DNA of 64,000 nt from Roseovarius sp. (GCF_030373445.1 NZ_JAUCYU010000014.1:62001-126000), one strand, 5' to 3'. Counted from the stretch's first letter, positions 18,769 through 26,946 are shown. Notes: generated by a model from the sequence alone, not told the origin. Translations and numbers: made by a program.

Positions 18769-19509
18769 ATGGAGTGGCGAGACCAGGGCATATTGCTTTC
18801 CAGCCGCGCGCATGGCGAAACCTCTGCAATCATTGAGGTTTTCACGCCCGGGAAGGGCCGGCACGCGGGGGTTGTGCGGGGCGGTGCGTCGCGGCGGATG
18901 GCGCCGGTGCTGCAGCCGGGGGCGCAGCTGGACGTGACATGGCGGGCAAGGCTCGAGGATCATATCGGGACGTTTTCGGTGGAGCCGGTGCGCTCGCGCG
19001 CGGCGGCGTCGATGGGGGACAGGCTGGCGCTGTCGGGGCTGAACGCGGTGGTGAGCCTGTTGCTGTTCTGCCTGCCGGAACGGGAGGCGCATGAGCGGCT
19101 CTACCGGCGGACCGAGGCGCTGCTGGACCTGCTGGGGCAGGGCGAGATCTGGCCGCTGGCCTACATGCAGTGGGAGATGGTGCTGCTGGATGACCTCGGA
19201 TTCGGCCTTGATTTGCAGGCCTGTGCGGTGATGGGGCCGCGGGCGAACGACCTCAGCTATATCTCGCCCCGGACGGGGCGGGCGGTGTCGAGGGCCGGGG
19301 CGGGGGAGTGGGCCGACAAGCTCTTGCCGCTGCCGCCCTGCATGGTGGGGCACGGGCCGGCGCCGGACGCGGAGGTGGCCGAGGCGCTGGGGGTAACGGG
19401 GTATTTCCTGCAGAACCGGGTGGCGCCGGAGTTGGGGCACAAGCCGTTGCCGGAGGCGCGGGGGCGGTTCGTGGAGAGATTCAGGGCCAGCGTGGCGAAT
19501 CAGGGTTAA
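18769..19509 (+). CDS. recO: DNA repair protein RecO
   Basis: 246 residues. The N-terminal OB-fold shows MEWRDQGILLSSRAHGETSA and FTPGKGRHAGVVRGG. The C-terminal helical domain has LAYMQWEMVLLDDLGFGLDL, as in other RecO proteins. The usual zinc cysteines are reduced: one remains in LQACAVMG and one in LPPCMVG. RecO with RecR loads RecA on SSB-coated DNA. The ATG at 18769 is preferred because homologs begin MEWRDxG; it follows GGCAGGGGACGGGC. Divergent from the VWA gene. Confidence 0.92.
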   Translation: MEWRDQGILLSSRAHGETSAIIEVFTPGKGRHAGVVRGGASRRMAPVLQPGAQLDVTWRARLEDHIGTFSVEPVRSRAAASMGDRLALSGLNAVVSLLLFCLPEREAHERLYRRTEALLDLLGQGEIWPLAYMQWEMVLLDDLGFGLDLQACAVMGPRANDLSYISPRTGRAVSRAGAGEWADKLLPLPPCMVGHGPAPDAEVAEALGVTGYFLQNRVAPELGHKPLPEARGRFVERFRASVANQG

Positions 19510-19534
19510 CAGACTGACTTTGCGGGGAAACCGG

Positions 19535-19589
19535 GTGTCGGTTTCGCGTCGGTATCACGTCGGTATTGCGTCGGTGTTTCTTCGGTGGA
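19535..19589 (+). repeat. Array of five 11-bp direct repeats (GTCGGT unit), locus A
   Basis: Five consecutive 11-mers with an exact 11-base period: GTGTCGGTTTC, GCGTCGGTATC, ACGTCGGTATT, GCGTCGGTGTT, TCTTCGGTGGA. It lies 25 bases after the recO stop. The same unit in the same orientation recurs at 42029-42072 and 60988-61031. Confidence 0.85.
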
Positions 19590-19624
19590 CGGGCCGGGTT
19601 AATGTGGCGGGCGGTGCGCGGCAG

Positions 19625-19801
19625 CCGGAATTTTCGAAAATTCCGGGTTGGAAAATGCGTATTTTCCAGCCCGTTTTCCGCGCGGAAAACGGCGGCGCGG
19701 GCGGCGATCGGGGGATGTCGCCAGAGGGGGATGCAAGGGGTCGGGAGGGTGCGGGGCGATATCTTGAAAAGATATCGGGTCGAATTCTTTTGAAGAATTC
19801 G
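19625..19801. repeat. Five successive near-perfect palindromes downstream of recO
   Basis: Inverted repeats lie at 19625-19646 (perfect 22-bp palindrome, core GAATTTTCGAAAATTC), 19645-19672 (12-bp stem, loop GCGT), and 19671-19692 (perfect 22-bp palindrome, core TTTTCCGCGCGGAAAA). Two more are at 19757-19777 (9-bp stem around GATATCTT) and 19781-19801 (9-bp stem around GAATTCTT). The first three reappear in inverted order at 51781-51848. The rest of the recO to DUF1127 interval (19510-19811) holds the 11-bp array and no convincing gene. Confidence 0.85.
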
Positions 19802-19811
19802 GGGCGGTGCA

Positions 19812-20012
19812 TCAGCGGAACCAGTGGCGGGGCGCGTCCCAGAATCGGCGGGCGGCCTCGGCGCGGGCGGCGTCTTCGGTGAGGCCCACGTCGCGGAGGA
19901 GGTGCGGGTCGAGCCGCGCGAGGGCGCGGCGTTGGCGGTGGAGGGAGAGGTAGGCCCGGAGCGAGAGGCGGCGGCTCGGGGAGTTTTGGCGGCGGCGGGA
20001 GAGGGTGATCAT
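19812..20012 (-). CDS. DUF1127 small basic protein
   Basis: 66 residues, highly basic. The C-terminal half RAYLSLHRQRRALARLDPHLLRDVGLT is the DUF1127 helix (RAxxELxxLdDrxLxDIGlt pattern). Related small proteins in other alphaproteobacteria bind RNA or influence phosphate and carbon physiology, but the role of this one is not established. AAAGGATCT precedes the ATG. It ends beside the hairpin cluster after recO. Confidence 0.85.
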   Translation of the reverse strand: MITLSRRRQNSPSRRLSLRAYLSLHRQRRALARLDPHLLRDVGLTEDAARAEAARRFWDAPRHWFR

Positions 20013-20126
20013 GGGAGATCCTTTCGGTGTGTGTGAGAGGATCATGGCCGTTTGCGCGCGGGCGGGCGAACCGGATCGTGCGGGAATGTGGCGACCCGGT
20101 TGTTGCGGAAAGTGGTGGGGTGGTGC

Positions 20127-20187
20127 GAGGCCCCGGGTCAGGCCCGGGGCGGGTGGTGAGAGGCCCCGGGTCAGCGCCCGGGGCGGG
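20127..20187. repeat. Two tandem GC palindromes of the GAGGCCCCGGG type
   Basis: Copies at 20127-20153 and 20160-20187 each read GAGGCCCCGGGTCA, then a short loop, then CCCGGGGCGGG. They sit just downstream of the minus-strand TetR gene. Family members at 14840, 42335, 42376, 57350, 60887 (inverted) and 60924 have the same arms. Confidence 0.8.
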
Positions 20188-20190
20188 GGC

Positions 20191-20739
20191 TCAGCGCAGG
20201 GCCAGGACCAGGTCGACCAGGGAGCCGATGGAGCCGCGGTTATCGCCCGTGCCGGTCTGGCCGAGGCGTTCCATGCCGATGCCGGCGGCGTAGATGATGC
20301 GGGCCATCTCGGGGTTGCCGATGCCGGTTTCGGACAGGAGCCCTTGCAGCGCCGAAAGGCGGGCCTCGTCGACGCGGGCAAGCGTGGCGCGGGCCGCGGC
20401 GGACGTGGTGGCCCAGGAGCGGATGGCGGATTCGGTGGCGGTGCCGGTCTCGGGCTCGGCGATGGACTGGGCCAGCGCGCGCAGGCGGGGGACGGCGCCG
20501 GTTTCGCCCTCGAGGACCGAGGAGAGATCGGCCAGCGCGGCCTTTTCCCAAGCCGAGAGGATCTGCGCGTGGTAATCCGGCACGTCCTTGAAATGCCAGT
20601 AGAACGAGCCCTTGGTGGTCTTCATGTGGCGCGCCATGGGCTCGGCCTTGAGCGCCTCGGCCCCGGCGGCGGCCAGCCGTTTCGCCCCGGCGGAAAGCCA
20701 GTCGTCACGGGTGAGTCGCTTGGGGCGCGCGGCGGTCAT
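20191..20739 (-). CDS. TetR/AcrR-family transcriptional regulator
   Basis: 182 residues. The N-terminal helix-turn-helix is recognisable in AEPMARHMKTTKGSFYWHFKDV (read in two parts: AEPMARHMKTTKG and SFYWHFKDV), the classical TetR recognition helix. The C-terminal ligand domain is not diagnostic. The gene is divergent from phnC across 185 bases that contain a Pho-box-like site. It could influence either direction, but no palindromic operator was confidently identified, and TetR proteins are not known phn regulators. The regulated gene is therefore open. Confidence 0.85.
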   Translation of the reverse strand: MTAARPKRLTRDDWLSAGAKRLAAAGAEALKAEPMARHMKTTKGSFYWHFKDVPDYHAQILSAWEKAALADLSSVLEGETGAVPRLRALAQSIAEPETGTATESAIRSWATTSAAARATLARVDEARLSALQGLLSETGIGNPEMARIIYAAGIGMERLGQTGTGDNRGSIGSLVDLVLALR

Positions 20740-20842
20740 GGCGCTGGCATACGCGGGCGTATGCCATGGCGCAAGGGTCTCGGGCGTTCAGAAAACGCCT
20801 GTTTTGCGGGCATGGGCGGGCACGGGGCGGGCCGGGCGGCGT

Positions 20843-20860
20843 GCGTCATGAAACTTTTAC
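20843..20860 (+). promoter_or_regulatory. Pho-box-like site upstream of phnC
   Basis: GCGTCAT-GAAA-CTTTTAC shows two 7-mers separated by 4 bases, the PhoB half-site arrangement (CTGTCAT-N4-CTGTCAT). It ends 64 bases before the proposed phnC start. The central GAAACTTT is shared with the site at phnF, which strengthens the call. Confidence 0.6.
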
Positions 20861-20924
20861 CGAACCGTCGCAAATGCTTTGAGGTTTGCGCCTAGCACGT
20901 CCCCAAATCCAGGGGGACATTCAT

Positions 20925-21719
20925 TTGCTGGACATCAAGTCGCTGACCAAGGCTTTCGGTCGGAACACGGCGGTCGACGCCGTGTCCTTCACCGTGGAGA
21001 AACCCGCGATGATCGGCATCATCGGCCGGTCGGGGGCGGGCAAGTCGACCTTCCTGCGGATGCTGAACCGGCTGACCGACGCGACCGAGGGGCAGATCCT
21101 GTACGAGGGGCGCGACGTGACCGCGCTGAAGGGTGCCGAGAAGCGGGCGTGGCAATCGGACTGCGCGATGATCTTCCAGCAGTTCAACCTCGTGCCGCGG
21201 ATGGACGTGGTGTCGAACGTGCTGCACGGCACGCTGAACCGGCGCTCGACCCTGGCGACCATGTTCAACCTCTACCCCGAGGAGGACATTCACCGGGCCA
21301 TCGACATTCTCGACCGGCTGGGCATTGCCGAGCACGCGCCCAAGCGGGCCGAGGCCCTGTCGGGCGGGCAGCAGCAGCGCGTGGCGATTGCCCGGGCGAT
21401 CATGCAGCAGCCGAAAATCGTTCTGGCCGACGAGCCGATTGCCAGCCTCGACCCGATGAACGCGCAGCTTGTCATGGATGACCTGCGCCGCATTCACGAG
21501 GAAGACGGCCGCACCGTCATTGCCAACCTTCACACGCTCGATACCGCGCGGCGCTATTGCGACCGGGTGATCGGGATGCTGCACGGCCGGGTCGTGTTCG
21601 ACGGCACGCCGGCGCAGCTGACCACCGGCGTCGCACGGGACATCTACGGCGCGGACGGGAGTTTTTCCGAGGCCGCGACCTCGACCGATATCGCGGCGCT
21701 CGAGCGCGAGTTTGCCTGA
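20925..21719 (+). CDS. phnC: Phosphonate ABC transporter ATP-binding protein
   Basis: 264 residues. It is the ATPase of the PhnCDE importer. Walker A GRSGAGKST, signature LSGGQQQRVAIARA, Walker B KIVLADEPIASLDP and the H-loop NLHTLD are all intact. The likely start is TTG 20925: AGGGGGA lies 7 bases upstream, and the protein then begins (M)LDIKSLTKAFG as in homologs. No ATG is available. PhnC proteins carry the insertion MFNLYPEEDIHRAIDIL seen here. First gene of phnC-phnD-phnE-phnE-transferase. Confidence 0.94.
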   Translation: MLDIKSLTKAFGRNTAVDAVSFTVEKPAMIGIIGRSGAGKSTFLRMLNRLTDATEGQILYEGRDVTALKGAEKRAWQSDCAMIFQQFNLVPRMDVVSNVLHGTLNRRSTLATMFNLYPEEDIHRAIDILDRLGIAEHAPKRAEALSGGQQQRVAIARAIMQQPKIVLADEPIASLDPMNAQLVMDDLRRIHEEDGRTVIANLHTLDTARRYCDRVIGMLHGRVVFDGTPAQLTTGVARDIYGADGSFSEAATSTDIAALEREFA

Positions 21720-21777
21720 GTTTCATCTGCCCGCCGCAGCGGTTGCGGGGGCACAACAACCCAACCGGAGGACCAAG

Positions 21778-22680
21778 ATGAAAAGACTGTTTGCTGCCAT
21801 TCTGGCGACCACTGCCCTGACCGTGCCCGCGGTTGCACAGGAGATCGAGGAGTTCCGCATCGGCATCCTTGGCGGCGAGAACGCCCAGGACCGGCTGAAC
21901 TCGAACGAGTGCCTGCGCCAGTATACCGAGGAGGCGCTTGGCGTTCCGGTCAAGCTGTTCGCGCCGGCCGATTATAACGGCGTGATCCAGGGCCTGCTGG
22001 GCGGCACGATCGACATGGCGTGGCTGGGTGCCAGCGGCTATGCGAAGACCTACCTGGAGAACCCCGACGCGGTGACGCCGGTGTTGGTGAAGGTGAACGT
22101 GGACGGCAGCTATGGCTACCACTCGATCGGGTTCGCCCGGAAGGACAGCGGCATCACCTCGCTCGAGGGGCTCAAGGGCAAGGTGTTCGGCTTCGGCGAT
22201 CCGAACTCGACCAGCGGCTACCTGATCCCGTCGATCGAGATCCCGGAAGAGACCGGCGCCAGCATGGAGTCGGGTGACTATTTCGGCGAGGTGAAGTTCA
22301 CCGGCGGTCACGAGCAGACCATCGTCGCGGTCAACAACGGCGACGTGGATGGCGGCGTGACCTGGGCCGATGGCCTGGGCAACTGGGAAGATGGCTACAA
22401 CTCGGGCGCGCTGCGCAAGGCCGTGGATGCGGGCCTCGTGGACATGAACGACCTGGTGGAAATCTGGCGGTCGAAGCCCATCCCGGAAGGCCCGGTGGTG
22501 ATCTCGAACGCGATGCCCGAAGAGGTTAAGGCGACCATGACCGAGCTGTGGGACAATCTGTCGGAGAAGGACGCGGATTGCTTCTACGGCGTGGCCGCGG
22601 GCGAGGCGAAGAGCTTCGATCCGATCACCCATGACGCGTATCTCTCGATCATCGAGGCGCGCAAGTCGCAGTCGCAGTAA
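21778..22680 (+). CDS. phnD: Phosphonate ABC transporter substrate-binding protein
   Basis: 300 residues with a signal peptide (1-20, ending PAVAQ). The mature protein begins EIEEFRIGILGGENAQDRL, like PhnD. The phosphonate-binding loop segments AWLGASGYAKTY and GFGDPNSTSGYLIP (Ser and Thr backbone and side-chain ligands to phosphonate oxygens) are recognisable. It captures alkylphosphonates in the periplasm for PhnC/PhnE. AACCGGAGGACCAAG precedes the ATG. A strong hairpin follows the gene, consistent with higher expression than the permeases. Confidence 0.94.
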   Translation: MKRLFAAILATTALTVPAVAQEIEEFRIGILGGENAQDRLNSNECLRQYTEEALGVPVKLFAPADYNGVIQGLLGGTIDMAWLGASGYAKTYLENPDAVTPVLVKVNVDGSYGYHSIGFARKDSGITSLEGLKGKVFGFGDPNSTSGYLIPSIEIPEETGASMESGDYFGEVKFTGGHEQTIVAVNNGDVDGGVTWADGLGNWEDGYNSGALRKAVDAGLVDMNDLVEIWRSKPIPEGPVVISNAMPEEVKATMTELWDNLSEKDADCFYGVAAGEAKSFDPITHDAYLSIIEARKSQSQ

Positions 22681-22694
22681 GCGGCGGTTGAATG

Positions 22695-22723
22695 GTGCGG
22701 GTCCCGCCTGGCGGGGCCCGCAC
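22695..22723 (+). promoter_or_regulatory. Stem-loop between phnD and phnE
   Basis: A 13-bp stem (22695-22707 with 22711-22723, GTGCGGGTCCCGC / GCGGGGCCCGCAC, one G-T pair) closes on a 3-base loop. There is no T-run, so it is likely an mRNA 3'-stabilising or attenuating structure after the binding-protein gene rather than a full terminator. Confidence 0.7.
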
Positions 22724-22747
22724 GTGCATTGAGCGGCAGGGGGTCAG

Positions 22748-23620
22748 ATGGCGGAACTGAGCGCGGGCGGCACCGGGCGGAGCGGCGAGATCCGCGAGGA
22801 TTACATGGCCATGGTGCGCCGGAAGCGGGCGTATTCGGGCATATTGCTGATCGTGTTCGTGGCGCTGATGGTGTCGGGCTTCATGCTGGCCGACAGCCGC
22901 AATGCCGGGGGGTTCTGGGACGGGTGGCACAACGTGCTGGCGTTCCCGGCGCAGGTCTGGGGCGAGGCGTGGGAGAAGGCGGGCGAGTTGCCCGGTCACC
23001 TGCTGCACTTCCTGCCGGCGCTGATCGAGACGGTGAATATTGCCGCCGCGTCGACGCTGTTGGGCGGGCTGGGGGCGATTGTGATTTCGCTGCTGGCCAC
23101 AAGGGGGATGGCGCGGTGGCCGCGGCTGATCCCGGTGTTCCGGCGGGTGATGGACGTGATGCGGGCGGTGCCGGAGATCGTCATCGCGCTGGTGCTGATT
23201 TTCGTGCTGGGCGGCGGGCCGGTGCCGGCGATGATCGCGATTGCGTTTCATACCGTTGGCGCGCTGGGGAAGCTGTTTTCCGAGGTGAACGAGAATGCCT
23301 CGCTGAAACCGGTTGAAGGGCTGCAATCGGTCGGTGCGAGCTGGGCGCAGCGGATGCTGCTGGGGGTCATTCCGCAGGTGTCGCCGAATTACCTGAGCTA
23401 TGCGCTGCTGCGCTTCGAGATCAATATTCGCGCCTCGGCCATCCTTGGTTTCGTGGGCGCGGGCGGGATCGGGTACGAGCTGAAGAACGCCATGTCCTGG
23501 GGGCAGGGGCAGTTCGACGAGGCGGCGGCGATCTTCCTGCTGCTGTTCCTGACGATCATGTTCTTCGACCAGGTATCGTCGCATTACCGTGACCGGCTGA
23601 CCCGGGGGAGGCCGCTATGA
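22748..23620 (+). CDS. phnE: Phosphonate ABC transporter permease, first copy
   Basis: 290 residues with about six membrane segments: about 33-55, 90-115, 130-160, 165-185, 210-235 and 255-280. The EAA-type loop reads NENASLKPVEGLQSVGA followed by SWAQRMLLGVIPQV, the interface to PhnC. Start ATG 22748 follows GGGGGTCAG. It overlaps the second permease by four bases. Two PhnE subunits are typical of this group and probably form a heterodimer. Confidence 0.93.
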   Translation: MAELSAGGTGRSGEIREDYMAMVRRKRAYSGILLIVFVALMVSGFMLADSRNAGGFWDGWHNVLAFPAQVWGEAWEKAGELPGHLLHFLPALIETVNIAAASTLLGGLGAIVISLLATRGMARWPRLIPVFRRVMDVMRAVPEIVIALVLIFVLGGGPVPAMIAIAFHTVGALGKLFSEVNENASLKPVEGLQSVGASWAQRMLLGVIPQVSPNYLSYALLRFEINIRASAILGFVGAGGIGYELKNAMSWGQGQFDEAAAIFLLLFLTIMFFDQVSSHYRDRLTRGRPL

Positions 23621-24969
23621 CCATGACAGTAGACGGCGGGCCGTCGCTGAAGGAGCAGGCCGAAAGCCTGTTCCGGCGGAAGCGGCTGCTGAATTTCGGG
23701 ATGCCGGCGGTGATCGTCGCCTATTTCGTCTATATCTTCTTCAGCTTCGACATTGCCGGGCTGGCGGAGCGGGCGAGCTTCGACAACGCGCGTACGCTGG
23801 TGGCGGACAGCTACAGCTACAAGACGCACGTGACGCTGGACGACCGGTCGGACGAGCTGGTGATCGCCATCGAGGGCGAGCGGAAGGGGACCTATCCGGA
23901 AGGCATGACGCCCGAGTGGGTGACGCTGACCGAGACCGGGCTGGTGGCCGAGCTGGGGCGGGGCTATCGCGTGGTCTACGAGGGCGCGCGGGTGTTCTTC
24001 GACATTCCCGGTTACGGCACGCTGGAGGCGGAGCCGTCGCGGCAGGGGGTGGACATGGTCTTCCCCTCCGGGGGCATGGAGGACCAGCCCGACTGGATCA
24101 ACGCGTCGAAGAACCGGCTGGCGGTGACGACGGAGGCCGGGCGGCTGACGGTGACCCGGACGCGGGCGGAGCTGTTCAAGTACCAGTTCGGCTGGGAGCT
24201 GTTCTTCTTCACGCTGGAGAGCCCGTTTCACGGCAAGAGTTTCGGCGAGCTGGTGGGGCTGGCGATGTCGGACGAGCGGCTGGTCGAGGGCAAATCGAAC
24301 GCGGCCGCGATGTGGCACGATTTCTGGAACAACGCCATGTGGCGGCATTCGGAGGTGGCCTGGGCGATCTTCGAGACGGTGCTGATGGCGTTCCTCGGCA
24401 CGTTCGGCGCGGCCATCGTGGCGTTGCCGCTGGCCTTCCTTGCGGCGCGGAACTTCACGCCGGTGAAGGTGCTGATGTTCGGGGTGCGCCGGGTGTTCGA
24501 CTTTGTCCGGGGGGTGGATGCGCTGATCTGGACCATCGTCCTGGCGCGGGCCTTCGGGCCGGGGCCGATGACCGGGGCGCTGGCGATATTGCTGACGGAT
24601 ACCGGCACGTTCGGGAAGCTGTTCTCGGAGACGCTGGAGAACGTGGACGACAAGCAGATCGAGGGCATCCAGTCGACGGGCGCCAAGCCGTTGCAGCGCT
24701 ATCGGTTCGGGGTGATCCCGCAGATCACGCCGGTGCTGTTGTCGCAGCTTCTCTATTACCTCGAGTCGAACACGCGGAGCGCCACGATCATCGGGGCGAT
24801 CACCGGCGGGGGGATCGGGCTTTTGCTGACACAGGCGATCATCACCCAGAAGGACTGGGAAGAGGTGAGCTATTACATCGTGCTGATCGTGCTTATGGTG
24901 ATGGCGATGGATACGATATCCGGCTGGTTGCGGAAGCGGCTTATCACCTCGGACGACAGCGGGGTCTGA
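23617..24969 (+). CDS. phnE: Phosphonate ABC transporter permease, second copy with large periplasmic insert
   Basis: 450 residues, much longer than the first permease. One membrane helix lies at about 27-47, then a largely polar segment (about 50-230) rich in short beta-like stretches. The permease domain follows from about 245 onward with LETVLMAFLGTFGAAIVALPL split over helices, and an EAA-like loop NVDDKQIEGIQSTGAKPLQR. The polar segment is predicted to be extracytoplasmic and could contact PhnD. ATGA overlap with the first permease. A short inverted repeat (AGGCGT/ACGCCT) follows the stop. Confidence 0.92.
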   Translation: MTMTVDGGPSLKEQAESLFRRKRLLNFGMPAVIVAYFVYIFFSFDIAGLAERASFDNARTLVADSYSYKTHVTLDDRSDELVIAIEGERKGTYPEGMTPEWVTLTETGLVAELGRGYRVVYEGARVFFDIPGYGTLEAEPSRQGVDMVFPSGGMEDQPDWINASKNRLAVTTEAGRLTVTRTRAELFKYQFGWELFFFTLESPFHGKSFGELVGLAMSDERLVEGKSNAAAMWHDFWNNAMWRHSEVAWAIFETVLMAFLGTFGAAIVALPLAFLAARNFTPVKVLMFGVRRVFDFVRGVDALIWTIVLARAFGPGPMTGALAILLTDTGTFGKLFSETLENVDDKQIEGIQSTGAKPLQRYRFGVIPQITPVLLSQLLYYLESNTRSATIIGAITGGGIGLLLTQAIITQKDWEEVSYYIVLIVLMVMAMDTISGWLRKRLITSDDSGV

Positions 24970-24990
24970 GGCGTCGGACGCCTTCGGCGA

Positions 24991-25013
24991 GAGTATTTGG
25001 ACCAAGAAGAAGC
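24991..25013 (+). repeat. GAGTATTT..CCAAGAAGAAG leader motif
   Basis: GAGTATTTGGA followed by CCAAGAAGAAG begins exactly 36 bases before the ATG of the hexapeptide transferase gene. A near-identical motif begins exactly 36 bases before the ABC permease ATG at 51948, and the first part recurs at 47982. Confidence 0.6.
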
Positions 25014-25026
25014 GAGGGGTGGGCCC

Positions 25027-25641
25027 ATGCCGGAGCTGGGGCTGGAGCCGTATGTGCATCCGGGGTGCGAGATCACGGAGAGCACCTTCGGGCGGTATTG
25101 CGAGATCGGGCAGGGGGCCCGGGTGCAGCATACGGTGATGGGCGATTATTCCTATTGCGACCGGTATTGCGACATCGCGAATGCGGATGTGGGCAAGTTC
25201 GCCAATATCGCGAGTTTCGTGCGGCTGGGGGCGAGTGATCATCCCCTCGACCGGGCGAGCCTGCATCATTTCATGTACCGGTCGGCCTATTACTGGCCCG
25301 AGGAGGCGGATGACGCCGCGTGGTTCGAGGCACGGCGGGCGCGGCGGGTGGTGATCGGGCATGACACCTGGATCGGGCACAACGCGCAGGTGAAGCCGGA
25401 GGTGACGGTGGGGCATGGCGCGGTGGTGGCGGCGGGGGCCGTGGTGACGAAGGATGTGGCGCCCTACATGATCGTGGCCGGGGTACCGGCGAAGCCCATG
25501 CGGGAGCGCCTGCCGGGGCCGGTGGCGGAGCGGCTGATGGCGCTGGCGTGGTGGGATTGGGACCACGAAAGGCTGCGGGCGGCGCTGGAGGATTTCCGGG
25601 GGCTGATGGCGGAAGCGTTCCTTGAGAAATACGGCGGATGA
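25027..25641 (+). CDS. Phosphonate-locus hexapeptide-repeat transferase (TIGR03308-like)
   Basis: 204 residues of left-handed beta-helix type: repeated [LIV]GxxxxV steps such as FGRYCEIGQGARV, GKFANIASFVRLG, and VIGHDTWIGHNAQVKPEVTVG read in parts. The C-terminal GVPAKPMRERLP is typical of the acetyltransferase superfamily. The family is a phosphonate-locus marker and may acylate an aminophosphonate, as PhnO does with a different fold; this is inference. The start at 25027 is chosen because GCGAGGGGTG precedes it and the upstream codons belong to a repeated leader motif. Confidence 0.85.
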   Translation: MPELGLEPYVHPGCEITESTFGRYCEIGQGARVQHTVMGDYSYCDRYCDIANADVGKFANIASFVRLGASDHPLDRASLHHFMYRSAYYWPEEADDAAWFEARRARRVVIGHDTWIGHNAQVKPEVTVGHGAVVAAGAVVTKDVAPYMIVAGVPAKPMRERLPGPVAERLMALAWWDWDHERLRAALEDFRGLMAEAFLEKYGG

Positions 25642-25649
25642 GGGAAAGC

Positions 25650-25677
25650 GGGCGACCCCTGGGGGGCCGCCCTTATT
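25650..25677 (+). terminator. Terminator of the phnCDEE-transferase operon
   Basis: A stem GGGCG-CCCC / GGGG-CGCCC (25650-25659 with 25663-25672, one mismatch, 3-base loop) is followed by TTATT. It begins 9 bases after the transferase stop. Convergent phnM ends about 90 bases further on. Confidence 0.7.
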
Positions 25678-25764
25678 GGTGCTGAAATGCTTGTTTTTAA
25701 CGCGGCCCGGGATAGGCGGGGTTTGCGACGGGGGCGTGTCGGGCCTGCAAAGCTTTCGTGACGC

Positions 25765-26946
25765 TCATTCGGCCGCCATGGCGAGGCGGCCGGGGGAGGC
25801 GAGGAAGCGGAGGGCGGCCTCGCCCGTCAGGTGGGTGACGCGGCCGGCGACGAGCGTGGCCTCGACCTGGCGGGTTTCGGTGTTGACGATGGCGAGGTCG
25901 GCGCGCTTGCCCTCGGCGATGGTGCCGCGATCATTCAGGCGCATGATGCGGGCGGGGTTTTCGGAGATGAGCTTCCATGCCCGGGCGAAGGAGAGCACGC
26001 CCTCATCCGCCAGCCGGAAGGCGGCGGCGGCCATCGAGGGGTAATGGTAGTCGGAGACGAGCGCGTCGCATTTGCCGAGCGCCACCAGTTCGAGCGCGGA
26101 GACGTGCCCCTTTTGCGAGCCGCCGCGCACCACGTTGGGGGCGCCCATCAGCACCGGGTCGCCCACCGCGCGGGCGAGCTTGGCGACGGCGCGGGTGAGG
26201 GGGAATTCGCAGATCTTGGCGCCGATCATCGAGTAGGTTTCGCGGGTTTCAGGATGGCGGTCGTCGTGTGACCCGTAGCGTATGCCGAGCCGGTCGAAGG
26301 CGGCGGCCAGCGTGCAGAGGTAGCGGGGCACGGCCTGGGCCTGGCGCTTGGCGTGGTGGAGCGCGTCGGTATAGGCCTCGGGCGACTGGCCAATGGCGCG
26401 GGCCATCATCTCGAGCCGCGTGCTGTCGGTTTCGGCGAGCGCGAGGGTCTCGTCGAGGTGGTTGTTGAAGATGACGTAGCCGACGGCGTGCGCCTCGACC
26501 GCCTCGAGGAGGCGTTCGAGCGTGTCGGTGGTGTGGGTCTCGCAGCGGATCTGGACGCGCAGGTCGGTCTGCATCCGGGGGCGGTAGGTGTCGAGGGCCT
26601 GCAGGAAGGTCTCGGCGAAACCGGGGCCGCGGTGGCCGCCTTCCCAGGACCAGCTTTGCGCCATCCAGGCGGTGGTGAGCCCGTTGGCGGCGGCGTCGCG
26701 GTCGGTGGAGACGAGGGCCTGTTCGGCCGGGAAGGGCGCCGAGGGGCGGGGCCGGAGGTGGCGTTCGAAGGCGTCGCCATGCAGGTCGACGATGCCGGGC
26801 AGGACGAGGAAACCCGAGAGGTCGACCTCGGGCAGGCGGGCGTCGGAGATCAGGCCGCCCTCGACCGCCACGGGGGCGGCGTGAAACTCGCCGTCGCGCA
26901 GGATGGCCGCGCCGGTCAGGCGCATGGCGGGGGGGCTGGCGGACAT
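25765..26946 (-). CDS. phnM: PhnM-family ribophosphonate triphosphate hydrolase, paralog 1
   Basis: 393 residues, amidohydrolase superfamily (COG3454). The metal-binding HxD motif is VDLHGDAFERH (His56, Asp58), the variant with Gly and Ala at the positions where paralog 2 has Thr and Asn. Other PhnM hallmarks are IFNNHLDETL, YGSHDDRHPETRE, GAPNVVRGGSQKGHVSA and LVSDYHYPSM. PhnM releases pyrophosphate from alpha-D-ribose 1-methylphosphonate 5-triphosphate. It lies 80 bases after phnF on the same strand and is probably cotranscribed with it. Confidence 0.88.
   Translation of the reverse strand: MSASPPAMRLTGAAILRDGEFHAAPVAVEGGLISDARLPEVDLSGFLVLPGIVDLHGDAFERHLRPRPSAPFPAEQALVSTDRDAAANGLTTAWMAQSWSWEGGHRGPGFAETFLQALDTYRPRMQTDLRVQIRCETHTTDTLERLLEAVEAHAVGYVIFNNHLDETLALAETDSTRLEMMARAIGQSPEAYTDALHHAKRQAQAVPRYLCTLAAAFDRLGIRYGSHDDRHPETRETYSMIGAKICEFPLTRAVAKLARAVGDPVLMGAPNVVRGGSQKGHVSALELVALGKCDALVSDYHYPSMAAAAFRLADEGVLSFARAWKLISENPARIMRLNDRGTIAEGKRADLAIVNTETRQVEATLVAGRVTHLTGEAALRFLASPGRLAMAAE

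Noticed and set aside
16276..19440. Second long minus-strand frame (1054 codons) overlapping the VWA gene
   Set aside because: It is out of frame with the VWA protein, Arg/His-rich, and its length simply reflects the repeated DNA of the Ig-like modules.
19535..19589. Possible CRISPR-like array
   Set aside because: Repeats are contiguous 11-mers with no spacers and there is no cas gene; the other two arrays behave the same.
20005..20895. 296-codon plus-strand frame between the DUF1127 and phnC genes
   Set aside because: It runs through two palindromic repeats, is antisense to TetR, and is Gly/Arg-rich without any motif.
23584..25566. 660-codon minus-strand frame opposite the second phnE
   Set aside because: It lies wholly antisense to two well supported phosphonate genes and has low-complexity composition.
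25765..26946. First phnM considered as a decayed duplicate
   Set aside because: All expected amidohydrolase motifs are intact and the frame is complete, so it is a divergent paralog and not a pseudogene.
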